Notes: a model not told the origin generated them from the letters alone. A stretch of 64,000 nt of DNA from Candidatus Lachnoclostridium stercoravium (GCA_019118365.1 DWZA01000101.1:1-64000); one strand, 5' to 3'; counted from the first letter of the stretch, positions 26,253 to 35,361 are shown. Made by a program: numbers and translations.

Positions 26253-26678
26253 TTACCATCCAGCCAGCATAGTAAGTCTGATAAATGTAAACGTAAGTCC
26301 TTCTTTCCACGGGATAGCCTCATCCAGTCCCGTCATTTCCTCTTCCCCGGCAAATACCCGGTAGATCCCGTCCTCAAAAGACTGTATTGCGTTTGTTACA
26401 GCCTCCTCCTCTGAGGCGTCGTTTCCGCCCCTTACTCCAAAGGCAACCTTTCCGGCAGATGCCCTGTCCCGGATCTCCTCTTTTGTCAGATACGGGAGTA
26501 TCTGCCCGTTATCCTTCCGCTCATTGTATTCCTTAACCCCCAGCTTCACCAGCCCCACGATCAGATCACGGACCGTCTGCGGCCTTTCATCCAATACAAA
26601 CGGGACAGGCACAAGACTTTCCTTTTTCTGCTTTCCCAGCTTTTTCATCACCGCATAAACCGTAAATTGTTCAGACAT
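26253..26678 (-). CDS. Small partner of the DUF4132-type giant protein
   Basis: A 141-residue protein starting MSEQFTVYAVM; AAGGAG lies 6 bp before this ATG, so the longer frame from 26789 is not used. It has an alternating strand/helix pattern, with an ISS-like middle (PQTVRDLIVGLVKLGVKEYNE) and a Gly-rich loop (VAFGVRGGNDASEEEA), and no membrane segment. It is 12 bp upstream of the giant gene, so the two form an operon. I do not recognise the family. Confidence 0.8.
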   Translation of the reverse strand: MSEQFTVYAVMKKLGKQKKESLVPVPFVLDERPQTVRDLIVGLVKLGVKEYNERKDNGQILPYLTKEEIRDRASAGKVAFGVRGGNDASEEEAVTNAIQSFEDGIYRVFAGEEEMTGLDEAIPWKEGLTFTFIRLTMLAGW

Positions 26679-26790
26679 AATTCTCCTTTCAGCAGATCTT
26701 TTCTTACAGTTTATCATATGGGGAAAGAATTGGGAAGAAAGTTTGAAAATGGAAAATGCGGAAGCTGAACTAACTATTATTGTTGACATC

Positions 26791-26818
26791 TTTAGACGAA
26801 AAAATTACACTGTATAAT
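26791..26818 (+). promoter_or_regulatory. Promoter of the membrane protein/hydrolase genes
   Basis: TATAAT at 26813-26818 with TTTAGA 16 bp upstream. A TTGACA lies a little further up (26783), too far for normal spacing. GGAGGTG follows before the ATG at 26849. Confidence 0.45.
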
Positions 26819-26848
26819 AACAAATAAAGTCTTTTCCGGAGGTGTCCC

Positions 26849-27532
26849 ATGAAGCAATACCCTCTTCCCATCGCCTATGCGGTCCTGCTGACGCTGTGCC
26901 TTCCTTTTAATCTTCTTTTAGCTTTTCTGGCGTTCACTGTGTTTCCGCTGGTATCTTCAGACTTTGCAGAATCCATGTGCGTCCTCCTTTTTTCCCTGTA
27001 CTGGGCGGCTGCTGCGGTTCTTGGGATACAGAACATCCGCAATTCTTTTTCTCTGTACCGTCAGGGCGAAGTGATCCCCTGTATAAACAGCATGCTGATC
27101 TTAAAATACGGCATGGTAGTCTTTTTCGCCGTTAATTTTATTGTGATACTGATCCTTATGCTTTTCTTCACGCTGGGCATGTTTGTGGCCAGCCGGGGGA
27201 CGATGATATTTGCCTTTCCCGTGGTCCTGCCCATATACGTCCTCATTGTCCTGGCAGCTATGGCGTTTACCTGGCTCCTTCTTGTTCCTGGGGCATTTTA
27301 TGGGATCCAGGTGATACGCCTGACCCGCGCTGCAGGGAAAACAGGAACTTTTGCCGCCCTGATCCACGGCATTTTCCAGTTTACGTTTTTCCTCGACGTG
27401 CTGGATAGTATGTATCTGGCTGTTGTAAAATACGGCAGAGGAAAGAAAAGCTCTGCTGTGATCGCAGTTCTTTATATCCTGCTGATCATCGGCTTTATAT
27501 GGCTTGGAATGAAGCTATACGGACTTTTATAG
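26849..27532 (+). CDS. Polytopic membrane protein of unknown function
   Basis: A 227-residue protein with about six hydrophobic segments (first two around residues 8-33 and 38-58, last at 205-225) and basic loops. No recognised transporter signature is visible. It has a good GGAGGTG site and ends 15 bp before the alpha/beta hydrolase start, so the two are co-transcribed. Confidence 0.75.
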   Translation: MKQYPLPIAYAVLLTLCLPFNLLLAFLAFTVFPLVSSDFAESMCVLLFSLYWAAAAVLGIQNIRNSFSLYRQGEVIPCINSMLILKYGMVVFFAVNFIVILILMLFFTLGMFVASRGTMIFAFPVVLPIYVLIVLAAMAFTWLLLVPGAFYGIQVIRLTRAAGKTGTFAALIHGIFQFTFFLDVLDSMYLAVVKYGRGKKSSAVIAVLYILLIIGFIWLGMKLYGLL

Positions 27533-27547
27533 AAAGGAGATTTGTCA

Positions 27548-28246
27548 TTGGATATCGATCTTTATTATGTTGAGGAAGGAAAAGGGTTCCCTTTGATCCT
27601 TCTCCACGGAAACGGAGAAAGCAGCAGATATTTTTCTTCTCAGATCAAATTTTTCAAACAAAGGTATCGGGTCATTGCCATCGATACGCGGGGGCACGGA
27701 TGTTCTCCTGAAGGAGTCATGCCGTTTACCATAAGCCAGTTTGCCGACGATCTGTATTCTTTTATGAAAGAAGAAAAGATTGAAAAAGCGCATATCCTGG
27801 GCTTTTCCGATGGGGGAAATATTGCCCTGATCTTTGCGCTGCGCCATCCGGATATGGTGGAAAAGCTCGTGCTGAACGGCGCCAACTTAAATCCTGGGGG
27901 AGTGCAGGCTTTTGTCCAGGTTCCCATCATAGCCGGCTACCTTCTCAATACCTGCCTGGCTGTTTTCAGCAAAAAGGCGGCCTGGAAGCGGGATCTTCTA
28001 AGGCTCATGGTCAAAGAGCCCCATATCCCGCCGGAAAGCCTTCAGACGCTTACTATGCCCGTCCTGGTTATCGTTGGAAACCGCGACATGATCCGCCACT
28101 CTCACTCTGAGTTGATCTGCAAAAGCCTCCCTGACGGACATATGAAAGTTATCCCCGGCGACCATTTTATCGCCGCAAAAGAACCAGAGAGGTTCAACTT
28201 TGCCGTAGATCAGTTTTTATCCGCCGGGGATCATTTTTCTCGGTAA
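27548..28246 (+). CDS. Alpha/beta hydrolase
   Basis: A protein of about 232 residues with the alpha/beta-hydrolase fold: oxyanion region LLHGNGESSRYF, DTRGHG, nucleophile elbow GFSDGG (Ser), acid region VGNRDMI and catalytic His in IPGDHFIAA. I choose the TTG at 27548 because GGAGA is 8 bp before it; a TTG six bases earlier is too close. The substrate is unknown (ester or lactone). Confidence 0.86.
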   Translation: MDIDLYYVEEGKGFPLILLHGNGESSRYFSSQIKFFKQRYRVIAIDTRGHGCSPEGVMPFTISQFADDLYSFMKEEKIEKAHILGFSDGGNIALIFALRHPDMVEKLVLNGANLNPGGVQAFVQVPIIAGYLLNTCLAVFSKKAAWKRDLLRLMVKEPHIPPESLQTLTMPVLVIVGNRDMIRHSHSELICKSLPDGHMKVIPGDHFIAAKEPERFNFAVDQFLSAGDHFSR

Positions 28247-28249
28247 AAC

Positions 28250-28712
28250 TGGCTGCGGTTGCAAAAAGCTTTACGATTACTCTTACTTTATAGCTGCGGT
28301 ACGAAAAAATCTGGATAACGGAATGGTTCTAACGGAGGCGGTCGACCATGCCGTCAGCCGCTGCATCCAGGAGGATGTCCTGAAACACTTTCTTACAAGA
28401 CATCGCGCGGAGGTGACGAATGTGATATTAGAAGAATATAACGAAGAACTCCATGAAAAAACGCTTTATGAACAGGGTAGAGCGGCTGGAATCCGGGAAG
28501 GGCAGGCTACGGGACGCAAAGAGGGAAAAATCAGCAGCCTTCGGAAAACTTTACTGCATTATCTGTCGCGGACAGGAAACCCTGTTTCAGACCGGCTAAA
28601 AGACAGGATTTTGTCAGAACCTGATCCGGATATGTTGGAGAAATGGCTGGATATGGCTTTTGGCGGAGCTTCCGCACAGGAGCTGGAAAATGTTCTGAAC
28701 GAAAAGGGATGA
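28250..28712 (+). pseudogene. C-terminal remnant of an Rpn family nuclease
   Basis: The frame reads YFIAAVRKNLDNGMVLTEA then the typical Rpn C-terminal helices and a Gly/Glu/Arg-repeat (YEQGRAAGIREGQATGRKEG). The N-terminal nuclease half is absent and the reading frame runs back into the end of the hydrolase gene without a proper start. An internal ATG at 28323 could still give a 129-residue product. It is a decayed relative of the gene at 1-497. Confidence 0.75.
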
Positions 28713-28785
28713 CCCATGGCCATCCTTTTTCTTATACCGCTATCTCATATCCGTTCCTGCCCGTCATTTTAGATATCTTTTATTT

Positions 28786-28926
28786 TCACCACAGAAAGAT
28801 CGCTCCGGCCGCCAGCATATACCCAGCCATCAGCCAGGTATTATATTTCACCCACTTATCTGTCGCAAAAAAGAGTAGAAGGAAAGTCATGATCACCAAC
28901 GCCGAAAAACGTACGATATAATCCAT
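28786..28926 (-). CDS. 46-residue two-helix membrane protein
   Basis: A short ORF (MDYIVRFSALVIMTFLLLFF...MLAAGAIFLW) with two hydrophobic helices of about 15-18 residues joined by a basic loop (TDKWVKYNTW). GGAG lies 7 bp before the ATG. It follows the terminator of the polyamine operon. The strong hydrophobic pattern argues for a real membrane peptide; function unknown. Confidence 0.6.
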   Translation of the reverse strand: MDYIVRFSALVIMTFLLLFFATDKWVKYNTWLMAGYMLAAGAIFLW

Positions 28927-29006
28927 CCATAAACTCCAGCGTTTTTTATAATATATGTGAACTTCTCCGCGTTTGCTCCTGTGTGCCTCCTGCGCAGGCT
29001 TAGCAT

Positions 29007-29040
29007 AAAAAACACCTGTCAGAAATCCGTTCCTGACAGG
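29007..29040 (-). terminator. Terminator of the polyamine operon
   Basis: CCTGTCAG/CTGACAGG stem with a 10-nt loop followed by TTTTTT on the minus strand, 13 bp after the nspC stop. Confidence 0.85.
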
Positions 29041-29052
29041 CGTCTTCTCCGT

Positions 29053-30177
29053 TTACAGCCGGCTCTTAAAATCCTCATATCCGAACTGCTTCACGATATT
29101 CATTTTTCCCTCTCCATCTCTGTATACAATATCCGGAAGCTTCATTCCGTTAAAGGTATTCGTCTTTACCATAGTATACAGAGCCATATCCTCAAATACC
29201 AGGGTACTCCCCTCTTCTAAGGGTTCGTCAAAGGAATAGTCTCCGATAACATCTCCCGCCAGGCAGGTAGGGCCGCCCAGGCGGTAGGTATAAGCTTTTT
29301 CTCCAGGTTCTCCGCTGTCTCTTAAAGGCGGACGGTAAGGCATCTCCAGTACGTCCGGCATATGGCATGCCGCCGAGGCGTCCAAAATGGCGATCTTCAT
29401 AGAGTTCTCCATAGTTTCCAGAACCCGCGTTACCAGAAAACCTGCGTTGAGGACTACCGCCTCCCCAGGTTCCAGATAAACTTCTGCCCCATAAGTTTCT
29501 TTAAAATGGCGGATCACACGGATCAGCCGTTCTATATCATAGCCGTCTCTCGTAATATGATGGCCGCCGCCGAAGTTCACCCATTTCATCTGACTCAGGT
29601 ACTTCCCGAACTGCTGTTCAAATGCTTTCGCAGTTTTTTCCAGATCGTCGGAATCCTGTTCGCAAAGAGTGTGAAAATGCAGGCCGTCCAGGAGCGGCAG
29701 GAGCCCCTCGTCAAAATTTTCTTTCGTCGTCCCCAGGCGGGAGCCAGGGGAACAGGGATCGTAGATAGCATGGCCTTCCTGGGTAGAGCACTGAGGATTG
29801 ATCCGAAGACCCATCTGCTTTCCGGCTTTTTTCGCCTTTTCTCCATATTTCCTTAACTGAGCAGGCGAATTGAATACGATATGGTCCGCGTACTGCAGGA
29901 TCTCGTCAAATTCATCCTCCCTGTAGGCAGGCGAGAATACGTGCGTCTCCCCGCCAAATTCCTCATGGCCCAGCCTCGCCTCATAAAGGCCGCTGGCTGT
30001 GGTCCCGGCGAGATATTTCCGGATCAGGGGATAGGTGTGGTACATGGAAAACGCCTTCTGGGCCAGCAGCACCCTGCAGCCGGCCTTTTCCTGAAGGTCT
30101 TTTAATATTTCCAGATTATGGACCAGCCGCTTTTCATCTACCAGGAAAAACGGCGTTTTGATATTCCCGATCTCCAT
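29053..30177 (-). CDS. nspC: Carboxynorspermidine/carboxyspermidine decarboxylase
   Basis: A 374-residue fold-III PLP decarboxylase. The PLP lysine region is LLAQKAFSMYHTYP, the phosphate-binding stretch is NFGGGHH, the Glu-Pro-Gly motif is LEPGEA and the C-terminal catalytic region is GGPTCLAGDVIGDY. NspC removes CO2 from carboxyspermidine or carboxynorspermidine to give spermidine or norspermidine. It follows the dehydrogenase gene by 2 bp and ends the six-gene polyamine operon. A carboxyaminopropylagmatine decarboxylase role is an alternative given speA and speB in the same operon. Confidence 0.92.
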   Translation of the reverse strand: MEIGNIKTPFFLVDEKRLVHNLEILKDLQEKAGCRVLLAQKAFSMYHTYPLIRKYLAGTTASGLYEARLGHEEFGGETHVFSPAYREDEFDEILQYADHIVFNSPAQLRKYGEKAKKAGKQMGLRINPQCSTQEGHAIYDPCSPGSRLGTTKENFDEGLLPLLDGLHFHTLCEQDSDDLEKTAKAFEQQFGKYLSQMKWVNFGGGHHITRDGYDIERLIRVIRHFKETYGAEVYLEPGEAVVLNAGFLVTRVLETMENSMKIAILDASAACHMPDVLEMPYRPPLRDSGEPGEKAYTYRLGGPTCLAGDVIGDYSFDEPLEEGSTLVFEDMALYTMVKTNTFNGMKLPDIVYRDGEGKMNIVKQFGYEDFKSRL

Positions 30178-30179
30178 CG

Positions 30180-31382
30180 TCAGTCTACCAATACCGGATC
30201 AAAGGATTCCTTCCACGGAAGTCCCCATTTATTCAGAGCGTCCATAAACGGATCCGGATCAAATTCTTCAATGTTGTGCACGCCAGGTTTATTCCAGGTC
30301 CCTGTCATCAGCATCATGGCGCCGATCATAGCCGGCACGCCTGTGGTATATGCTACCGCCTGAGAGCCTACTTCTTTGTAGCACTCCTCATGGTCGCAGA
30401 TATTGTACAGATAGTATTTCTTCTCTTTTCCGTCTTTCTTGCCCTGGAAGATGCAGCCGATATTGGTCTTGCCCTTTGTACGCGGTCCAAGGGATGCCGG
30501 ATCCGGCAGCACAGCCTTTAAGAACTGAAGAGGAATGATCTCTTTTCCTTCAAACATGATCGGTTCGATGGATGTCATTCCTACGTCTTCCAGGCACTTC
30601 AGATGGGTCAGATAGCTCTGGCCGAAGGTCATAAAGAAACGGATCCTTTTGATCCCTGGGATATTTAAAGCCAGGCTCTCGATCTCCTCGTGGTGGAGCA
30701 GATACATATCCTTCTCCCCTACGCCCTCAAAATTGTAGACCCGCTTGATCTCCATAGGCTTCGTCTCAACCCAGTGTCCGTCCTCCCAGTAGGAACCGTT
30801 GGCGGATACTTCGCGGATGTTGATCTCCGGATTGAAGTTCGTCGCAAACGGATAGCCATGATCGCCGCCATTGCAGTCCAGAATGTCGATATAATTGATC
30901 TCGTCAAACTGGTGCTTTAACGCATAAGCGGAAAATACGCCGGTAACTCCTGGATCAAAGCCGCTTCCCAAAAGGGCTGTGATCCCGGCGTCCTCAAACT
31001 TCTTTCTGTAGGCCCACTGCCAGCTGTACTCAAACTTCGCCGTATCCTCCGGCTCATAGTTGGCTGTGTCCACATAATTCGTCTTCGTTGCCAGGCATGC
31101 CTCCATGATCGTCAGATCCTGGTAAGGCAGGGCCAGGTTCAGCACAACATCCGGCTTCACCTGATCGATCAGTTTTGTAAGCTCTTCTACGTTATTGGCG
31201 TCTACCTGAGCTGTGGTGATCTTTGTTTTCGTAGTGTTTTCCAGCTTTTCCTTTAAGGCGTCGCATTTGGACTTCGTCCTGCTGGCAATGCAGATCTCCT
31301 CAAAAACTTCGCTGTTCTGACAGCACTTGTGGATCGCTACGGAAGCAACGCCTCCGCAGCCGATAATCAACGCTTTTCCCAT
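30180..31382 (-). CDS. Saccharopine dehydrogenase-family protein (carboxynorspermidine synthase-like)
   Basis: A protein of 400 residues starting MGKALIIGCGGVASVAIHKC (Rossmann). AAGGAGG is 8 bp before this ATG, so the start 21 bp upstream is not used. Homologues condense aspartate semialdehyde with a diamine and reduce the imine with NADPH, giving carboxy(nor)spermidine, the substrate of NspC. It is adjacent to nspC and downstream of speB. It acts in the cytosol. Lysine-type saccharopine reductase is unlikely in this context. Confidence 0.9.
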   Translation of the reverse strand: MGKALIIGCGGVASVAIHKCCQNSEVFEEICIASRTKSKCDALKEKLENTTKTKITTAQVDANNVEELTKLIDQVKPDVVLNLALPYQDLTIMEACLATKTNYVDTANYEPEDTAKFEYSWQWAYRKKFEDAGITALLGSGFDPGVTGVFSAYALKHQFDEINYIDILDCNGGDHGYPFATNFNPEINIREVSANGSYWEDGHWVETKPMEIKRVYNFEGVGEKDMYLLHHEEIESLALNIPGIKRIRFFMTFGQSYLTHLKCLEDVGMTSIEPIMFEGKEIIPLQFLKAVLPDPASLGPRTKGKTNIGCIFQGKKDGKEKKYYLYNICDHEECYKEVGSQAVAYTTGVPAMIGAMMLMTGTWNKPGVHNIEEFDPDPFMDALNKWGLPWKESFDPVLVD

Positions 31383-31437
31383 TTTATTTTCCTCCTTATT
31401 CATACGCAGCCGTTCCGAACGGCGTGAACGATCGTGA

Positions 31438-32289
31438 TCATATCATAGCCAGGATCATTTCCCGGATGATCTTGCATGCAACTGCTGTGGAAACGCCGCT
31501 CATATCGTAATGAGGGCTCAGCTCATTTACATCGCAGGCAACGATGTCCGCGTTTTTGCATACGCAGGTCGCCGCCTTCCTGAGTTCTTCAAAAGACACT
31601 CCGCCCGGCTCCGGAGTTCCTGTTCCGGGAAATACAGACGGATCCAGCACGTCCAGATCTACGGTGAAATACACCGGTTTCCCCTGAAGGCTCTTTACTG
31701 TCTCCTCCAGTCCCTGGAAATCAAATCGATGGGTGGAAACATGATCCTTTCCCCAGCCAAACTCCTCTCTGTCTCCGGAGCGGATCCCAAACTGGAAGAT
31801 CCTGCCGTCTCCCACAATCTCCCAGCACCGCCGCAGAACGCAGGCGTGAGAAAACTTCACATCCAGATATTCATCCCGCAGGTCCGCGTGAGCGTCAAAG
31901 TGGATAATAGAGATATCCGGATATTTTTCCGCCGCCGCCCGGAAAGCTCCTAACGTCACCAGATGTTCTCCTCCTGTCATAAACGGGATCTTTCCCGCTG
32001 CAAGAACCTCTCTGGCAAAATCTTCGATCTGCGCAAGAGCCAGCCTGGGATCCCCAAAACTTAAATCCAGATCCCCGCAGTCCGCCACAGGAGCGTCGAT
32101 CAGGTCTTTATCCTGATACGGGCTGTAGCTTTCGATCCCATAGGACTCCTTCCGGATCGCGGACGGGCCGAACCTGGTCCCCGGCCGGTAGGAAGTGGTG
32201 CAGTCAAACGGCGCGCCAAACAGAACGATCTTCGCTTCCTCCGGACTCTTATCACATTCCATAAATGTTTCTATATTTCTATTCAACAT
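31438..32289 (-). CDS. speB: Agmatinase / ureohydrolase family enzyme
   Basis: A 283-residue binuclear-manganese ureohydrolase. Metal motifs are visible: TGGEHLVTLG, IHFDAHADLRDEY and FTVDLDVLDPS. Agmatinase hydrolyses agmatine to putrescine plus urea. Members of this family can also cleave aminopropylagmatine or carboxyaminopropylagmatine to reach spermidine directly. Its start overlaps the end of speE by 11 bp, which implies coupled translation. Confidence 0.9.
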   Translation of the reverse strand: MLNRNIETFMECDKSPEEAKIVLFGAPFDCTTSYRPGTRFGPSAIRKESYGIESYSPYQDKDLIDAPVADCGDLDLSFGDPRLALAQIEDFAREVLAAGKIPFMTGGEHLVTLGAFRAAAEKYPDISIIHFDAHADLRDEYLDVKFSHACVLRRCWEIVGDGRIFQFGIRSGDREEFGWGKDHVSTHRFDFQGLEETVKSLQGKPVYFTVDLDVLDPSVFPGTGTPEPGGVSFEELRKAATCVCKNADIVACDVNELSPHYDMSGVSTAVACKIIREMILAMI

Positions 32290-33130
32290 CTTTCAACATT
32301 TCCTCCACATACGCCGGCAGATAGAAGGCTCCCTTATGAAGGGTGGTCGTATAATACCGGCAGCTGATGCCTCTCATATTCCACTGGGTTTCCTTAAGAT
32401 CCTTCAGAGGATGGTACTTTTTGGAAGCAAATCCGAACAGCCAGTGACCGGACGGATAGGTGGGAATATGAGCCTGGTACACCCTGCTGACAGGGAACGA
32501 TTCCACGATCAGCTTGTGCGCCTTCTGGCAGGCCAGGGCGTCTTCCTTGTAGAACGGGCTTTCATGCTGGTTGACCATAATGCCGTCCTCTTTCAGCGCC
32601 TTGTAGCAGTTCCCATAAAATTCTCTCGTAAAAAGCCCTTCGCCAGGCCCGAAAGGATCCGTGGAATCCACGATGATCAGGTCGTATTCATTTTCACGGG
32701 CGCGGATAAATTTCAATCCGTCCTCATAATGGATCGTAAGGCGCGGATCGTCCAGGCGGCAGGCCGTCTGGGGCAGGTATTTCCTGCAGACCTCAACCAC
32801 CAGCGGATCGATCTCCACCATATCGATATGGCTGATCTCCGGATAACGGACCAGCTCCCGTATCACGCCGCCGTCCCCTGCTCCGATGACCAGGACGTTT
32901 TTCACCTCCGGGTGCACAGCCATAGGCACATGGGTGATCATCTCATGGTAGATAAATTCATCCTTTTCCGTCAGCATCATATATCCGTCCAAAGTCAGGA
33001 ACTTTCCAAACTCCGGCGACTCAAACACGTCGATCCTCTGAAATTCGCTTTTTCCGCTGTAGATCTGTTTATTCACCCGGATCGACAGCTTTACATTGGG
33101 GGTCTGGATCTCTGAAAACCAAAATTCCAT
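32279..33130 (-). CDS. speE: Spermidine synthase (polyamine aminopropyltransferase)
   Basis: A 283-residue Rossmann-like transferase with the family motifs IGAGDGGVIREL, MVEIDPLVVEVC and DSTDPFGPGEGLF. It moves an aminopropyl group from decarboxylated AdoMet to putrescine, or to agmatine in the aminopropylagmatine route. It lies directly after speA (1-bp gap) and needs SpeD for its donor. Confidence 0.93.
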   Translation of the reverse strand: MEFWFSEIQTPNVKLSIRVNKQIYSGKSEFQRIDVFESPEFGKFLTLDGYMMLTEKDEFIYHEMITHVPMAVHPEVKNVLVIGAGDGGVIRELVRYPEISHIDMVEIDPLVVEVCRKYLPQTACRLDDPRLTIHYEDGLKFIRARENEYDLIIVDSTDPFGPGEGLFTREFYGNCYKALKEDGIMVNQHESPFYKEDALACQKAHKLIVESFPVSRVYQAHIPTYPSGHWLFGFASKKYHPLKDLKETQWNMRGISCRYYTTTLHKGAFYLPAYVEEMLKDVE

Positions 33131-33131
33131 C

Positions 33132-34586
33132 TTACAGCTCCTCCTTTAACACATTTAAACGCTCGATAAAAGGATCCTCCGGCCCAGTCATGGAACATCC
33201 CTTTTCCTTTGCATACTGGATATAATCCAGGATACTTCTGGTGATCCGTTCTCCCGGAGCCAGGATCGGGATCCCAGGCGGATAACACATGACAAATTCG
33301 CTGCATATCCTGCCTTCTGTCTCCATGATCGGAAGGGACTCTTTGTCCGCATAAAAGGCGTCCTGGGGCGATACGGCCACCTGCGGGTCAATGTACTCCT
33401 GGCTCATAAGGGAGGCCCCTTTCTTTCCAAACCGCCTTTTCACTTCAGAAAGGGCGCTTACGAGCCGCTCAATGTCTCTCTGCCTGTCCCCGATGGAAAT
33501 ATACGCCAGGATATTTCCCAGATCGCCAAATTCGATCTGGATATCATATTCGTCTCTTAAAAGGTCATAGACCTCGATCCCGGCCAGGCCGATATCGAGG
33601 GTATGTACCGACAGCTTGGTCACGTCAAAATCATAAATGCTGTCCCCGTTGCACAATTCCCTGGAATAAGCGTAATAGCCGCCGATCCCATTGATCTCTC
33701 TTCTGGCGTATTCCGCCATCTTCATCACCTGGGCAAAGGCCTCTTTTCCCCTTAAAGCAAGATTTCTTCTTGAAATATCAAGGCTTGCTAAAAGCAGGTA
33801 AGAAGCGCTGGTGGTCTGGGTCAGGTTGATGATCTGCCTCACATAGCCTTCTGAAATAGACGGGCCTGTAAGGAGCAGGGAACTCTGGGTCAGGCTGCCG
33901 CCGGATTTATGCATGGAAACAGCAGCCATATCCGCTCCTGCTGCCATCGCCGCCGCAGGCATCCCCTCTCCAAAGTAAAAGTGGGTTCCGTGAGCTTCGT
34001 CCGCCAGGCACTTCATGCCTGCTTTGTGGGCGATATCCACGATCGCCTTTAAGTTGGAACAGATCCCGTAATACGTCGGGTTATTTACCAAAATAGCCTT
34101 TGCGTCCGGATTCTCCCTCACAGCCTTTTCTACCGCCGCCACCTCCATCCCAAGCGGGATTCCAAGGCGGTTGTCGCACTCAGGGTTTACATAGACCGGA
34201 ACAGCGCCGCAGAGCACCATAGCGCACATCACGCTCCGATGCACATTGCGGGGAAGGATGATCTTCTCTCCTCGTTTGGCCACAGTAAGGATCATCGTCT
34301 GTACGGCTGATGTTGTCCCGCCTACCATCAGAAACGCATGGGCCGCGCCAAAGGCTTCCGCCGCCAGCTCCTCCGCATCCCGGATCACAGAAACAGGATG
34401 GCAGAGATTGTCAAGAGGCTTCATGGAATTGACGTCCATGGTCACGCATTTTTCTCCCAGAAGCTCGGCCAGCTCCGGATTTCCTCTTCCTCTTTTATGT
34501 CCGGGTACGTCGAACGGGACCACCCGCATGCTGCGGAACCGTTCCAGCGCCTCATAGATCGGAGCACGTTCTTGTGTCAGTCCCAT
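33132..34586 (-). CDS. speA: Orn/Lys/Arg decarboxylase (biosynthetic arginine decarboxylase type)
   Basis: A 484-residue fold-I PLP decarboxylase. Motifs: PGHKRG near the N-terminus, DEAHGTH (PLP Asp), and SMHKSGGSLTQSSL with the PLP lysine. The C-terminal domain includes PPGIPILAPGE. In Firmicutes such short forms (YaaO/SpeA) mostly decarboxylate arginine, and the speB gene in the same operon supports an agmatine product, but lysine or ornithine cannot be excluded from sequence. Confidence 0.88.
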   Translation of the reverse strand: MGLTQERAPIYEALERFRSMRVVPFDVPGHKRGRGNPELAELLGEKCVTMDVNSMKPLDNLCHPVSVIRDAEELAAEAFGAAHAFLMVGGTTSAVQTMILTVAKRGEKIILPRNVHRSVMCAMVLCGAVPVYVNPECDNRLGIPLGMEVAAVEKAVRENPDAKAILVNNPTYYGICSNLKAIVDIAHKAGMKCLADEAHGTHFYFGEGMPAAAMAAGADMAAVSMHKSGGSLTQSSLLLTGPSISEGYVRQIINLTQTTSASYLLLASLDISRRNLALRGKEAFAQVMKMAEYARREINGIGGYYAYSRELCNGDSIYDFDVTKLSVHTLDIGLAGIEVYDLLRDEYDIQIEFGDLGNILAYISIGDRQRDIERLVSALSEVKRRFGKKGASLMSQEYIDPQVAVSPQDAFYADKESLPIMETEGRICSEFVMCYPPGIPILAPGERITRSILDYIQYAKEKGCSMTGPEDPFIERLNVLKEEL

Positions 34587-34590
34587 GGTC

Positions 34591-35361
34591 TTATCTCTCC
34601 TTTTGGTATATATTCCTGCCGCTGAATATCTCGATCATCTCCCGGCGGAGATTGTCCATGATCTCCAGGCGCACGATCGGCGGCAGCTCGTAAATATCCG
34701 TCTTAAACAGATAATTCTGCAGGTCGATCTCCTTGATCATCATCTTGGTATGGAAAAGGTTCGCCTCGTATACGTTGATATCCACAGCGTCGTATTTCCT
34801 GAGCCTTTCCGGATTGATGTAGTCCTGGATAGACGTGATCGTATGATCCAGGAAAAGCTTCTGTCCGTTTACATTTCTCGTAAATCCCCTTACCCTGTAG
34901 TCCATGGTAATGATATCGGAATCAAAGGATCCGATCAGATAGTCCAGGGTGGATAAAGGCGTGATCTCCCCGCAGGTAGCCACGTCGATATCTACGCGGA
35001 AAGTGGCCAGGCATGTCTCCGGATGATATTCCGGATACGTATGGACCGTCACATGGCTTTTATCCAGATGAGCAAGCTGCGTCTCCCCTCTTGGGACCAT
35101 GGATCCTTCCGCGATCAGGATCGTCACAGAGGCGCCCTGAGGATCGTAATCCTGCCTGGAAATATTCAGCACGTTAGCCCCGATCATATCCGTCAGGTTC
35201 GTCAGTATATTCGTCAGCCTTTCCGAATTGTACTGCTCGTCGATATAGGCGATATAATCCCGCTGTTCCCTGGGCGTCTTCGCATAACAGACGTCATAAA
35301 TATTAAAGCTGAGGGACTTTGTCAGATTATTAAATCCATATAGCTTCAACTTCTCTCCCAT
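34591..35361 (-). CDS. speD: S-adenosylmethionine decarboxylase proenzyme
   Basis: A 256-residue protein of the E. coli-type SpeD class. It self-cleaves at [13 protein letters not shown], where the serine becomes the pyruvoyl cofactor; the downstream cysteine in [10 protein letters not shown] is the family catalytic residue. It supplies decarboxylated AdoMet for SpeE. First gene of the polyamine operon; AGGAGGAAAAGGTA precedes its ATG. An RNA unit ending in a terminator lies 60 bp upstream. Confidence 0.92.
   Translation of the reverse strand: MGEKLKLYGFNNLTKSLSFNIYDVCYAKTPREQRDYIAYIDEQYNSERLTNILTNLTDMIGANVLNISRQDYDPQGASVTILIAEGSMVPRGETQLAHLDKSHVTVHTYPEYHPETCLATFRVDIDVATCGEITPLSTLDYLIGSFDSDIITMDYRVRGFTRNVNGQKLFLDHTITSIQDYINPERLRKYDAVDINVYEANLFHTKMMIKEIDLQNYLFKTDIYELPPIVRLEIMDNLRREMIEIFSGRNIYQKER

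Noticed and set aside
26679-26789. Longer N-terminus for the partner of the giant DUF4132-type protein
   Set aside because: The extra 37 residues have no ribosome-binding site, while AAGGAG stands correctly before MSEQFTVYAVM.
32195-33115. 306-codon plus ORF
   Set aside because: Fully antisense to speE and the start of speB, whose motifs are clear; a codon-bias shadow.
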